From positions 106,160 to 160,647 of the forward strand of contig NZ_KB889875.1 of the NCBI RefSeq assembly GCF_000372805.1: a stretch of 54,488 nucleotides of DNA, written 5' to 3'. Of this stretch, positions 37,171-45,566 are shown one piece after another. Source of the DNA: Marinobacter gelidimuriae (lineage in GTDB: Bacteria; Pseudomonadota; Gammaproteobacteria; Pseudomonadales; Oleiphilaceae). The translations under genes were made by a program, and so were the position numbers. The notes below the pieces were generated by a model. The model had not been told where the DNA came from. It worked only from the letters and a program-made list of their open reading frames with translations, and made no database searches. Every line of letters begins with the position of its first letter. The stretch's first letter is position 1.

Positions 37171-38938
37171 ATCAACATCCCTGATGCATGTTCTCAGTAC
37201 TCCTGGTGAACCGCATGCGGTCGTTGCTCTGCGGGGTAATACCGTGGTGACCAGGCAGGCCTTTGCGTGTCGAGTAGCTGCTTGGCAGAGGGTCGCCGAG
37301 CAGCAGGCAGCAGAGATTGTTGGTGTGTTTGTGGAAGACGCCTGCGAGTTTGCCGCCGCACTGTTCGGGCTCTGGTATGCTGGTAAAACGGCGCTGCTAG
37401 CAGGAGATCGATTGCCGGCAACCATGATGCAACTGCAAGAGCGAGTTGGCGCTCTTGCCGGTGACTTTGATGACGACGTCGGTCTTCCGCTCATCCGGGT
37501 TCCTGCTCTGGACCCTGCGGGAATCGCTCCGACATTTCCACCGTTGGATTCTTCTCACCTGGCTGTGATTGTGCTCACGTCGGGCACTACCGGCGCGCCG
37601 AAGGCGGTGCCCACAAGTCTGGCCCAGCTAGGTAATGAAGTGCTCATGCACGAAAGCCGCTGGGGTGCATTGGTTGGCCGGTCCACGGTTATCGGCACGG
37701 TCAGTCATCAACATATTTACGGCTTGTTGTGGCGGGTGCTGTGGCCGCTTATTGGTCGTCGTCCCTTCGTGGCTGAAATTTGCCATTATGCAGAAGAAGT
37801 TCTGGCCCGTGCGGAGCAAGTGCCATCCGCAGTACTGGTCACAACACCGACCCATCTTGCGCGCTGGCCACATCAGCTCGGCGAAACCGCTGCGGGCAAT
37901 TGGACTCTAGTTGTCTCATCTACAGCACCGCTGGCGCGTGAACACAGCGCCTTTGGCAGTGGCTATTTCGGTGTGCTGGTGACGGAAATCTTCGGCAGCT
38001 CTGAAACGGGCGGCATTGCCTGGCGCCAGCAGATGAAAGATGAGGTATGGACGACCCTGGATGGTGTCAAAGTGTCCACTCAGCCAGAAACCGGGGCCTT
38101 GTTGTTGCAATCGCCCTTACTGGGCAGCGATGACTGGGTTATGACGGGAGACCAAGCCGAGGTTTACGGTCCTCATCGATTTTGCCTGCTTGGCCGGCTG
38201 GACCGGATTGCCAAGATTGAAGGCAAGCGGGTTTCTCTGACGAGCATGGAGTCCCGGCTAGCTGAGCATCCGCATATTGAAGAAGTGCGGGTGGTAGCAC
38301 TCAGCGGCCAGCGCACTGAGACCGCGGTAGTGGCGGTATTGAGTGAGGCCGGTCGGCAATGGTTTGAAGTCGAAGGCAAGCGTGCCGTCACCAAAAATCT
38401 GCGTCAATGGCTTGCCGGCCATTTCGAAACCCCGGTATTGCCGCGTCGTTGGCGACTGGTAGACGCACTACCCCGCAATGCTCAGGGTAAGGTTCCACAA
38501 CAACATCTGACGGCACTTTTCGAGAATGCTGAGCAAAATCGTTTCGGTTCTGATGATTGCGTCAGCAATCGCTGGCCGATTGTGTTGAAGCGCGAGTTAT
38601 TAGACGCCAACACGGCATTACTACGCCTTCGCCTATTACCTGAGTTGGTATACTTTCGCGGGCATTTCGATGAAATTCCGGTACTACCGGGGGTGGTGCA
38701 GGTTCATTGGGTTGAGCATTACGCCCGAGCGATGTTTGGTGAGCGATTGGCAAATAGACATGCGTTCTCCCGGATGGAGGTGGTGAAATTTCAGGAACTG
38801 ATTCGACCGGGCCGGGAAGTTTCTATGGAAATCTCCCTGCAACCCGAACACAGCCGAATCGTGTTCCGCCTCCATGACGGCGATATCGCGTTTTCCTCCG
38901 GACGGATGGTGTTTGATGCGTCGCAGGAGTCCGCTTGA
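37163..38938 (+). CDS. apeHI: Fused AMP-dependent ligase and hotdog dehydratase (ApeH-ApeI)
   Basis: This 591-residue protein joins two aryl polyene enzymes. Residues 1 to about 455 are an acyl-AMP ligase with LTSGTTGAPKAVP, GSSETGGIAWRQ, GRLDRIAKIEGKRVS and the C-terminal lysine loop PRNAQGKVPQQ. It should activate the aryl starter acid and load it on a carrier protein. Residues about 475-591 are a FabZ/ApeI-like hotdog with FRGHFDEIPVLPGVVQVHW, a 3-hydroxyacyl-ACP dehydratase whose catalytic histidine is in GHF. In E. coli the two are, to my knowledge, separate genes. A TGATG overlap couples it to the glycosyltransferase gene. Confidence 0.88.
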   Translation: MTESTSLMHVLSTPGEPHAVVALRGNTVVTRQAFACRVAAWQRVAEQQAAEIVGVFVEDACEFAAALFGLWYAGKTALLAGDRLPATMMQLQERVGALAGDFDDDVGLPLIRVPALDPAGIAPTFPPLDSSHLAVIVLTSGTTGAPKAVPTSLAQLGNEVLMHESRWGALVGRSTVIGTVSHQHIYGLLWRVLWPLIGRRPFVAEICHYAEEVLARAEQVPSAVLVTTPTHLARWPHQLGETAAGNWTLVVSSTAPLAREHSAFGSGYFGVLVTEIFGSSETGGIAWRQQMKDEVWTTLDGVKVSTQPETGALLLQSPLLGSDDWVMTGDQAEVYGPHRFCLLGRLDRIAKIEGKRVSLTSMESRLAEHPHIEEVRVVALSGQRTETAVVAVLSEAGRQWFEVEGKRAVTKNLRQWLAGHFETPVLPRRWRLVDALPRNAQGKVPQQHLTALFENAEQNRFGSDDCVSNRWPIVLKRELLDANTALLRLRLLPELVYFRGHFDEIPVLPGVVQVHWVEHYARAMFGERLANRHAFSRMEVVKFQELIRPGREVSMEISLQPEHSRIVFRLHDGDIAFSSGRMVFDASQESA

Positions 38939-39687
38939 TGTCTGATTTGTGCGCCATTGTTCCGGTGTATAATCACCCGGGCACTATTGCCCAGACTGTT
39001 CGCGACGTTCGCCAACTGGGCCTTCCGGTAATACTGGTAGACGATGGTAGCGAACCTGACTGTGCCGAAATAATGAAGACGCTGGCCGAAGCAGACCCGC
39101 AGGTCTACCTGAAGCGGTTGCCGGAAAATTGCGGCAAGGGAGCGGCGGTCAAGGCCGGATTGTTGTGGGCTGAAGTACTGGGATTCTGTCATGCCCTTCA
39201 GATTGATGCCGATGGTCAGCATAACCCGGCGGAAATTCCATGGCTGATATCCTTGTCTGGAAAACATCCTGACGCGCTTATTTCTGGTATGCCTGAATAC
39301 GACGACAGCGTGCCTCTTTTGCGTTACTACGCCCGCTACCTGACCCATGTATGGGTGTGGATCAACACCCTGTCGTTGGAAATTCGCGATTCCATGTGTG
39401 GTTTTCGCGTGTACCCGGTCAAGCGGGTATGCCAGTTGATACGCAGCCAGTACCTTGGCGACCGCATGGACTACGATACCGAAGTGCTGGTCAAATGGTT
39501 CTGGCAAGGTGGCCGGGTTGTGCAGACGAAGACCCAGGTGCGTTACCCTCAGGATGGTATTTCTCACTTCCGGGGTTTTGAGGATAATTGGCTGATTACT
39601 AAAATGCATACCCGGCTGTTTTTCGGAATGCTTTGGCGCTTGCCGCGATTGCTCTTGCGCCGTGGCCCTTCAAGGAGAGCGCCATAG
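38938..39687 (+). CDS. Family 2 glycosyltransferase (N-terminal half of ApeJ)
   Basis: This 249-residue GT2 enzyme has CAIVPVYNHPGTI at the N-terminus, a nucleotide-binding VDDGS and a DxD-containing QIDADGQHNP. The MCGFRVYP and GDRMDYDTEVLVKWFW segments are like dolichol-phosphate sugar synthases. It probably transfers a sugar to a lipid or carrier in the step that anchors the polyene. I know ApeJ-type proteins as a glycosyltransferase fused to an acyltransferase; here the two parts are adjacent genes joined by a one-base overlap (TAGTG). The start ATG overlaps the apeHI stop. Confidence 0.85.
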   Translation: MSDLCAIVPVYNHPGTIAQTVRDVRQLGLPVILVDDGSEPDCAEIMKTLAEADPQVYLKRLPENCGKGAAVKAGLLWAEVLGFCHALQIDADGQHNPAEIPWLISLSGKHPDALISGMPEYDDSVPLLRYYARYLTHVWVWINTLSLEIRDSMCGFRVYPVKRVCQLIRSQYLGDRMDYDTEVLVKWFWQGGRVVQTKTQVRYPQDGISHFRGFEDNWLITKMHTRLFFGMLWRLPRLLLRRGPSRRAP

Positions 39688-40658
39688 TGAAAGATAAGCA
39701 CTGGTCCAACATCGCAGAGGCTGGCGCGGTCAGTGGAATTCGCTTTTTATTTGCGGTTTATCAATTGTTCGGGCGCCTGCCGTTTCGGGTGTGTCTGTAC
39801 CCGGTCATTCTGTACTATTTCCTGTTTCGAAAGTCGGCTCGAGAGGCATCGCTAGAGTATCTGTGGCATATGCGGGGGCAAGGTCGCCTGCAATCCCGCC
39901 AGTCATTACTACTCCAAAGTTATCGTCATTTCATGAACTTTGGCGAAAGCATGCTTGATAAACTGGCGGTCTGGCAGGGTGATATCACACTTGATGCGCT
40001 CGAATTCCATAACCATGAGGTGTTCGACAACCTGGTGCAACAAGGCAAGGGCTGTGTGATGGTGGGCTCCCATCTGGGCAATCTGGAAATTTGCCGGGCG
40101 CTTGCGAAGCGCAACACCAATGTAACGTTCAATGTGCTGATGCACACCGCTCATGCCATACGTTTCAATGAAATGCTGACCCGTGCCAACAGCGAGGCGC
40201 ATGTGAACGTTATTCAGGTTTCCAGTATCAGCCCGGCCACGGCCATCGTCTTGCAGCAGAAAATCGAGGCGGGGGAGTTTTTGGTAATTGCCGGTGATCG
40301 CTCGCCGGCGTCTGGCCAGGGCAATGTCAGTGAGGTGTCTTTTTTGGGAGAACTGTGTCACATGCCCCAGGGTCCGTTTATTCTGGCGGCCATTCTTCGG
40401 TGCCCGGTACTGACGATTTTCTGCCTGCGCCGGGCAGGCGAAGGCAAACCCTTTTATGACCTGTACATAGACTATTTTGCAGATCGTATCGTTCTTCCGA
40501 GGCGTGAACGAGAGATGGCGTTGCAGCAAACCTTGCAGCGTTGGGCTGATTTACTGGCCGATTACTGCGAAAAAGCACCGTTGCAATGGTTCAATTTTTA
40601 TTCGTTCTGGTACCGCCAGAGTACCAACTCCCATAGTGAGAAAAGCGCTGACCAATGA
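39687..40658 (+). CDS. LpxL/HtrB-like acyltransferase (C-terminal half of ApeJ)
   Basis: This 323-residue protein begins with a GTG that shares a base with the glycosyltransferase stop. It belongs to the lipid A acyltransferase-like family, with GSHLGNLEICRAL (the H-x4-E motif), GDRSPASGQGN and FILAAILRCPVLTIF. A likely membrane segment lies at about residues 16-50. It may acylate the glycolipid that bears the polyene. The downstream MIO lyase gene begins in its last codons, so translation is coupled. Confidence 0.83.
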   Translation: MKDKHWSNIAEAGAVSGIRFLFAVYQLFGRLPFRVCLYPVILYYFLFRKSAREASLEYLWHMRGQGRLQSRQSLLLQSYRHFMNFGESMLDKLAVWQGDITLDALEFHNHEVFDNLVQQGKGCVMVGSHLGNLEICRALAKRNTNVTFNVLMHTAHAIRFNEMLTRANSEAHVNVIQVSSISPATAIVLQQKIEAGEFLVIAGDRSPASGQGNVSEVSFLGELCHMPQGPFILAAILRCPVLTIFCLRRAGEGKPFYDLYIDYFADRIVLPRREREMALQQTLQRWADLLADYCEKAPLQWFNFYSFWYRQSTNSHSEKSADQ

Positions 40659-42208
40659 TCACTTTCGACGAAAAACCGATAACCATTGAAGACATTACCG
40701 CCATTGCCCGCGGTGAAAAGGACGTCATGCTCAGCCAAGACTCGGCGTTCGTGGCTGGCATCCGCAAGGGTAGTGCCTTTCTGGAACAGTTGCTGGAAGA
40801 AGATGGTGCGATTTACGGCGTAACCACCGGATACGGTGATTCCTGCACCACCATGATTCCCGATGATTTGGTGGCGGAACTGCCGCATCATCTGTTTACC
40901 TTTCACGGTTGCGGGCTGGGTGAAATGCTTAGTCCGGTTCAGGCCAGAGCCACGGTGGCTACCAGGCTGAATTCGCTGACCTTCGGCTACTCCGGCGTGA
41001 CCTTTGAATTGCTGGAACAACTGGTGCTGTTGCTACAGAGAGATATAGTACCGGTTATTCCTTCAGAAGGGTCGGTCGGTGCCAGTGGTGATCTAACACC
41101 GTTGTCTTACGTCGCGGCGGTGCTGTGTGGTGAGCGCGATGTGTACTGGCAAGGCGAGCGCCGGGCAACGGCGGATGTTTTTGCTGAGCAAGGCATTACG
41201 CCGCTACGCCTTAGACCTAAGGAAGGCCTGGCGATCATGAACGGCACCGCAGTGATGACCGGGCTTGCTTGCCTGGCTTTCGAACGGGCGGAATATCTGT
41301 CGCGACTGGCCACCCGTATTACCGCCATGGCCTCGCTGGTGTTGGATGGCAATGCTCATCACTACGACGAAGTGCTATTTTCCGTCAAACCTCACGTCGG
41401 TCAGCAGCGAATTGCCGCCAGACTGCGCGAGGATCTGCATGCCGGCGAACTGCCACGTAACCCTAACCGACTGCAGGATCGTTACTCGTTGCGTTGTGCC
41501 CCACATGTTATCGGGGTACTTGAAGACTCTCTGCCCTGGCTGCGCCAGTTCATCGAGAACGAACTTAATAGCGCCAACGACAATCCGATCATCGACGCCG
41601 AAGGTGAACACGTTCTCCACGGGGGTCATTTCTACGGTGGCCATATCGCAGCGGCCATGGATTCACTGAAAACCGCGGTGGCCAATATTGCCGACTTGCT
41701 AGACCGGCAAATGGCACAGATGATGGATGTGAAGTTCAATCATGGTCTGCCGGCCAACCTGTCCGGTGCTAGCGGCCAACGGGCGGCTATCAACCATGGC
41801 CTTAAGGCTGTCCAGATTGGTGCTTCGGCGTGGACGGCGGAAGCACTGAAACTGACCATGCCGGCCAGCGTATTTTCCCGTTCTACCGAGTGCCACAACC
41901 AGGACAAGGTCAGCATGGGGACTATTGCGGCCCGCGATTGTCTGCGGATACTGCAGTTGACCGAACAAGTGACCGCCTCTGCACTTTTTGCGGTGTGCCA
42001 GGGGCTGGAACTGCGTATCGAAAAGGGCGACCTGTCATGGGATGGGATCGGTGGCGAACTGCGGAAAACGCTGGAGTCGGTTCGTCAGACCAGCACGAAG
42101 CTGACCGAGGACCGGGCCCTGGAACAGGAACTTCGTGCCCTGATCACCCGAATCCAGAACCGGGAATGGCTGCTATACCCGGAGAATTTAGAGGAAAATC
42201 CTCGATGA
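40655..42208 (+). CDS. MIO-dependent aromatic amino acid ammonia-lyase (HAL/PAL/TAL family)
   Basis: This 517-residue protein is a full member of the histidine/phenylalanine/tyrosine ammonia-lyase family. The MIO prosthetic group should form from Ala143-Ser144-Gly145 (VGASGDLTPL). The catalytic Tyr54 lies in YGVTTGYGD, and DRYSLRCAPHVIG and NSANDNPIID are present. Such enzymes remove ammonia to give an aryl-acrylate (cinnamate, coumarate or urocanate). Here it would provide the starter acid for ApeH, as tyrosine ammonia-lyase does for flexirubins. At the substrate-selectivity site the sequence is Phe83-His84 (LFTFHGCG). Histidine lyases have Ser-His there, Rhodobacter tyrosine lyase His-Leu, and phenylalanine lyases Phe-Leu, so the substrate is open. 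It overlaps apeK in ATGA. Confidence 0.9.
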   Translation: MITFDEKPITIEDITAIARGEKDVMLSQDSAFVAGIRKGSAFLEQLLEEDGAIYGVTTGYGDSCTTMIPDDLVAELPHHLFTFHGCGLGEMLSPVQARATVATRLNSLTFGYSGVTFELLEQLVLLLQRDIVPVIPSEGSVGASGDLTPLSYVAAVLCGERDVYWQGERRATADVFAEQGITPLRLRPKEGLAIMNGTAVMTGLACLAFERAEYLSRLATRITAMASLVLDGNAHHYDEVLFSVKPHVGQQRIAARLREDLHAGELPRNPNRLQDRYSLRCAPHVIGVLEDSLPWLRQFIENELNSANDNPIIDAEGEHVLHGGHFYGGHIAAAMDSLKTAVANIADLLDRQMAQMMDVKFNHGLPANLSGASGQRAAINHGLKAVQIGASAWTAEALKLTMPASVFSRSTECHNQDKVSMGTIAARDCLRILQLTEQVTASALFAVCQGLELRIEKGDLSWDGIGGELRKTLESVRQTSTKLTEDRALEQELRALITRIQNREWLLYPENLEENPR

Positions 42209-42624
42209 TTTATGCTGACGCACAGGTCAAAATTCCGTTTCATGACATCGACATTATGGAAATTGCCTGGCATGGCCATTACGTCAAGTACTTCGAAATT
42301 GCCCGTTGTGAACTGTTGAATAAGCTGGATTATGACCACTTGCGCATGCGCGATTCCGGTTATGCCTGGCCTGTGATAGATATGCACCTGCGCTACGCCA
42401 AACCGGCCAGTTACAATCAGATTTTGAATGTGCGGGCGGTACTGAAGGAATGGGAACACCGGCTCAAAATTGACTACATCATTACTGATGCCCAATCTGG
42501 CAAACGACTGACCCGTGGCCACACGGTTCAGGTCGCCGTCAGGATGTCAGATAGTGAAATGTGTTTCGCCTCGCCGCAGATTCTTCTCGACAAGGTGGCA
42601 CGGATTGAAGGGGAAACTTCATGA
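42205..42624 (+). CDS. apeK: 4HBT-family thioesterase (ApeK)
   Basis: This 139-residue hotdog thioesterase has KIPFHDIDIMEIAWHGHYVKYFEIAR, in which Asp of FHDID is the expected catalytic residue, and YDHLRMRDSG. It may release or edit acyl chains from a carrier protein. The initiation ATG overlaps the lyase stop (ATGA) and follows a GAGGAAA ribosome site. The stop region overlaps the LolA-like gene by 4 bp. Confidence 0.86.
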   Translation: MIYADAQVKIPFHDIDIMEIAWHGHYVKYFEIARCELLNKLDYDHLRMRDSGYAWPVIDMHLRYAKPASYNQILNVRAVLKEWEHRLKIDYIITDAQSGKRLTRGHTVQVAVRMSDSEMCFASPQILLDKVARIEGETS

Positions 42625-43229
42625 CATTGCTGTCACTGGTTGGCCGGTTTGCGGTGGTTCTAGTGTCTATGGTCTTCATAGTTTCTGCTGTGTGGGCTTC
42701 CGAGCCTGATACCGAAGACGCATCGGCTTTGGAAAATCTGCTTGGCGACCAGGCCAGTGTCGCCTTTCTTGAAGGCAAATTTGAGCAAAGCAAGTATATT
42801 GCGGATCTGGATACCACTCTGGACTCCAGCGGTCATTTCAGTTTTGTCCCCGATGAAGGACTGCGCTGGAGTATCCGTAAGCCGGTGTCTACCAATCTGA
42901 GAATTACCCCGAACGAGATTGTGGAACGGCAGGATGGCGAAGAAGTCATGCGCATGAATGTAGACGAACAGCCCATGACCCGAGCAATCAGTGAGGTCTT
43001 TTTCGCGATCTTCGGAGGCGATTGGGACGCGCTGGAGAAACGTTTCACCATCCGATCGATGCAGGAAGCATCGCCCTGGCGTTTAGAGTTGGAACCCAAA
43101 GATGAGCTGTTAAAGTCCTATCTGAACACCATCGAGTTGCAGGGCTCGGAATACTTGGAGGTTCTGATTCTGAGCGAGAGCAATGGCGATCGGACCCGTA
43201 TCCAGCTGAATGATGTCAAAGCCAGGTAG
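42621..43229 (+). CDS. apeL: LolA-like periplasmic lipoprotein carrier (ApeL)
   Basis: This 202-residue protein has an N-terminal signal peptide (about residues 1-26, ending near VWASEP). The LolA-fold features SGHFSFVPDEGLRWSIRKPV and the hydrophobic cavity-type strands follow. LolA carries lipoproteins through the periplasm. In aryl polyene clusters its relative probably shuttles the lipid-linked polyene towards the outer membrane with the MMPL exporter encoded next. The stop lies three bases before the exporter start. Confidence 0.86.
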   Translation: MTLLSLVGRFAVVLVSMVFIVSAVWASEPDTEDASALENLLGDQASVAFLEGKFEQSKYIADLDTTLDSSGHFSFVPDEGLRWSIRKPVSTNLRITPNEIVERQDGEEVMRMNVDEQPMTRAISEVFFAIFGGDWDALEKRFTIRSMQEASPWRLELEPKDELLKSYLNTIELQGSEYLEVLILSESNGDRTRIQLNDVKAR

Positions 43230-43232
43230 CCC

Positions 43233-45566
43233 GTGATTGCTCGTTGTCGTTCCTATCGTTGGCCGGCGTTGCTGTGGGCGCTGGTATTGTTGCTGCTGGT
43301 GATGCAGCTCTTGCCGCGCCTGTCGTCAAACACTTTCGATACTAGCATTCTGGCATTACTGCCCCAGGACCAACAGGAACCGTTGGTTGAGCGTGCCATG
43401 AACCGGATGAATAGCTTTGTGGCTAACCGGGTGTTGCTGCTGGTTGGTGGAGCGAATGCCGACCGGGATAAATTGCAAGTGCTGGCCGATCAGGTTGCCA
43501 GCAGCCTGTCAGACTCCGGGGCGTTTACTTCGGTAACGGTCCGGGCCAGGGTGGGCTGGTTGTCGCAAATGACAACCGTCTATGAACCTTACCGATACCA
43601 ACTGCTGCCCGAAAATATTGCTGAAAAGCTGGCAAGCGGGCAAGGCCTGGCGCTGGTTTCCGGTGCAGTCCGAGAGCTGGTCAGCCCCATCGGTCGTCCG
43701 CGCTCGGCCTCTATCATAGACGACCCGCTCAATCTGCTGGGCATATGGTTGGAAAACCTTACCCCTGCAGCCGGTTTTGCGGTGGATGAACAGGGTCTTT
43801 ATGCCCGCGACGGTGATCGACACTACCGGGTTGTCACGGCGTCCTTTGCTGGTGATCCGTTCGCTCAAGCTACCCATAAGCCGTTGCTGGATGCGATTCA
43901 GGCCGCTGGGGAGCTGGTTCACGAAAATAAGGCTTCGAACGAATTTCTGCGTTCCGGGTTGGTTTTTCACGCCGCTGCAGGTGCCGAGCAGGCCAAGGGA
44001 GAGCTGTCTACTATTGGTGTTGGCTCCTTGGTTGCCATCGTTGTGTTATTGCTCTGGCAATTTCGCTCCCTCTATTATTTATGGTTGCCTGTGATCAGCA
44101 TCGGGACCGGGTTGCTGGTGGCGCTGTCTGTCTCATTAATGATTTTCGGCCAGGTGCACCTGGTTACGCTGGCGTTTGGCGCCAGCTTGGTCGGCGTATC
44201 GGTGGATTATGCGTTTCATTACCTGTGCCATGTCCGTTACAGCCGCACCGAAGGTATCGGGCGCATTCTTCCAGGTATTACCCTGGGATTGGTTTCCAGC
44301 TGTCTGGCCTACGGTGCCCAGGCCCTCACGCCGTTTCCCGGTTTACAACAGATTGCGCTGTTTTCCGCCGCCGGCCTGATTGGTGCCTGGATAACCGTTG
44401 TACTCTGGTTTCCTTTGGCTCGCCCTTGGCTTCCGGTCAGTGAAACGGCAGGGCAGCTGGGACAATGGCTGCAGGTGCTGGCCCGATTTCGTGCTCCGCT
44501 GGCAATGTTGTTAGTTGCACTGGTGCTCGTTGCGCTGGCGGGCCTGCCGATCATACATTTTGACGACAGCCTTGGGGCGTTGCAGTCGTCTCCTGCTGCT
44601 TTGGTTGCCCAAGAGCAAAAGGTACAGCGGCTGAGCCAAAATCCTGGAAGCGCCCGCTTCCTGCTGGTCGAAGGTGAATCCGTTCAGCAGGTTCTGGAAA
44701 GAGAGGAGCGGGCCAGGGTAGCCTTGGATCGTCTGGTTTCCGATGGGCAGCTTCAGGCCTATCAGTCGGTTTCCGGGTTCGTGCCATCAATTCAGCAGCA
44801 ACAGAAGAACCGGCAGCTTGTGCAAGCCGGCGTTTATGAAACTGGGCTGCCGAAGCAGTTGTTCGAGTCGTTGGGCATGTCAGCACGGCTGGCAACCCGG
44901 AGCGAGCAGCAGTTTTCCAGTTACCATCCGGGTTGGCTGGTGCCAGATGACCTGCAAAAAACACCTGTCGCCGATCTGCTGACTGCCTTGTGGCTGGAGC
45001 CGGATCTGTTGGAGTCGCCGTCAGCATCGCTGATTACCATTGGCGGTGCGGCAAATGCTAGTGTGTATGACAAGCTGGCGGCGTTAGCAAACGGGCTTGA
45101 GGGCGTGCGCTTTGTCGATCGTGTGGGCCGGACCTCCGCTTTACTCGGCGGTTACCGGGTAACCGTCAGTCTGTGGATGGCGCTCGCCTATAGCCTGGTG
45201 ATGCTGGTGTTGATTATGCGCTATGGTCGGCACTGGTGGCGGGTGATTCTGCCGCCGGCTCTGGCAACCGTTATGACCCTGGGATTGCTGGCAGTGTTCG
45301 GCCAGCCGCTGAACCTGTTCAATTTGCTGGCGGCACTGCTGATTCTGGGTATCGGACTGGATATCGGCATTTTTGTGCGCGAAAGTAACGGCGAGCTGCC
45401 TGCATGGGAGGCGGTTACCCTGTCTGCGATTACCTCGTTATTGGCGTTCGGTTTGCTTGCGCTGAGTGAAACACCCGTTCTGCACCACTTCGGCATGACG
45501 GTACTGCCGGGAATCGGATTGGCGTGGCTGATCGCGTTTGTACTTCAAAGGAGAATACAGAGTTGA
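43233..45566 (+). CDS. apeM: MMPL/RND-type exporter (ApeM)
   Basis: This 777-residue protein has one N-terminal membrane helix, a periplasmic domain of about 200 residues, then five or six helices. A second periplasmic domain and a second helix block follow, giving the pseudo-two-fold layout of RND/MMPL transporters. Helix segments such as FGASLVGVSVDYAFHYLCH and LILGIGLDIGIFVRES carry the acidic residues used in proton coupling. It should export the polyene lipid across the inner membrane. The start is a GTG at 43,233. The stop overlaps the TTG start of the halogenase-like gene. Confidence 0.88.
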   Translation: MIARCRSYRWPALLWALVLLLLVMQLLPRLSSNTFDTSILALLPQDQQEPLVERAMNRMNSFVANRVLLLVGGANADRDKLQVLADQVASSLSDSGAFTSVTVRARVGWLSQMTTVYEPYRYQLLPENIAEKLASGQGLALVSGAVRELVSPIGRPRSASIIDDPLNLLGIWLENLTPAAGFAVDEQGLYARDGDRHYRVVTASFAGDPFAQATHKPLLDAIQAAGELVHENKASNEFLRSGLVFHAAAGAEQAKGELSTIGVGSLVAIVVLLLWQFRSLYYLWLPVISIGTGLLVALSVSLMIFGQVHLVTLAFGASLVGVSVDYAFHYLCHVRYSRTEGIGRILPGITLGLVSSCLAYGAQALTPFPGLQQIALFSAAGLIGAWITVVLWFPLARPWLPVSETAGQLGQWLQVLARFRAPLAMLLVALVLVALAGLPIIHFDDSLGALQSSPAALVAQEQKVQRLSQNPGSARFLLVEGESVQQVLEREERARVALDRLVSDGQLQAYQSVSGFVPSIQQQQKNRQLVQAGVYETGLPKQLFESLGMSARLATRSEQQFSSYHPGWLVPDDLQKTPVADLLTALWLEPDLLESPSASLITIGGAANASVYDKLAALANGLEGVRFVDRVGRTSALLGGYRVTVSLWMALAYSLVMLVLIMRYGRHWWRVILPPALATVMTLGLLAVFGQPLNLFNLLAALLILGIGLDIGIFVRESNGELPAWEAVTLSAITSLLAFGLLALSETPVLHHFGMTVLPGIGLAWLIAFVLQRRIQS

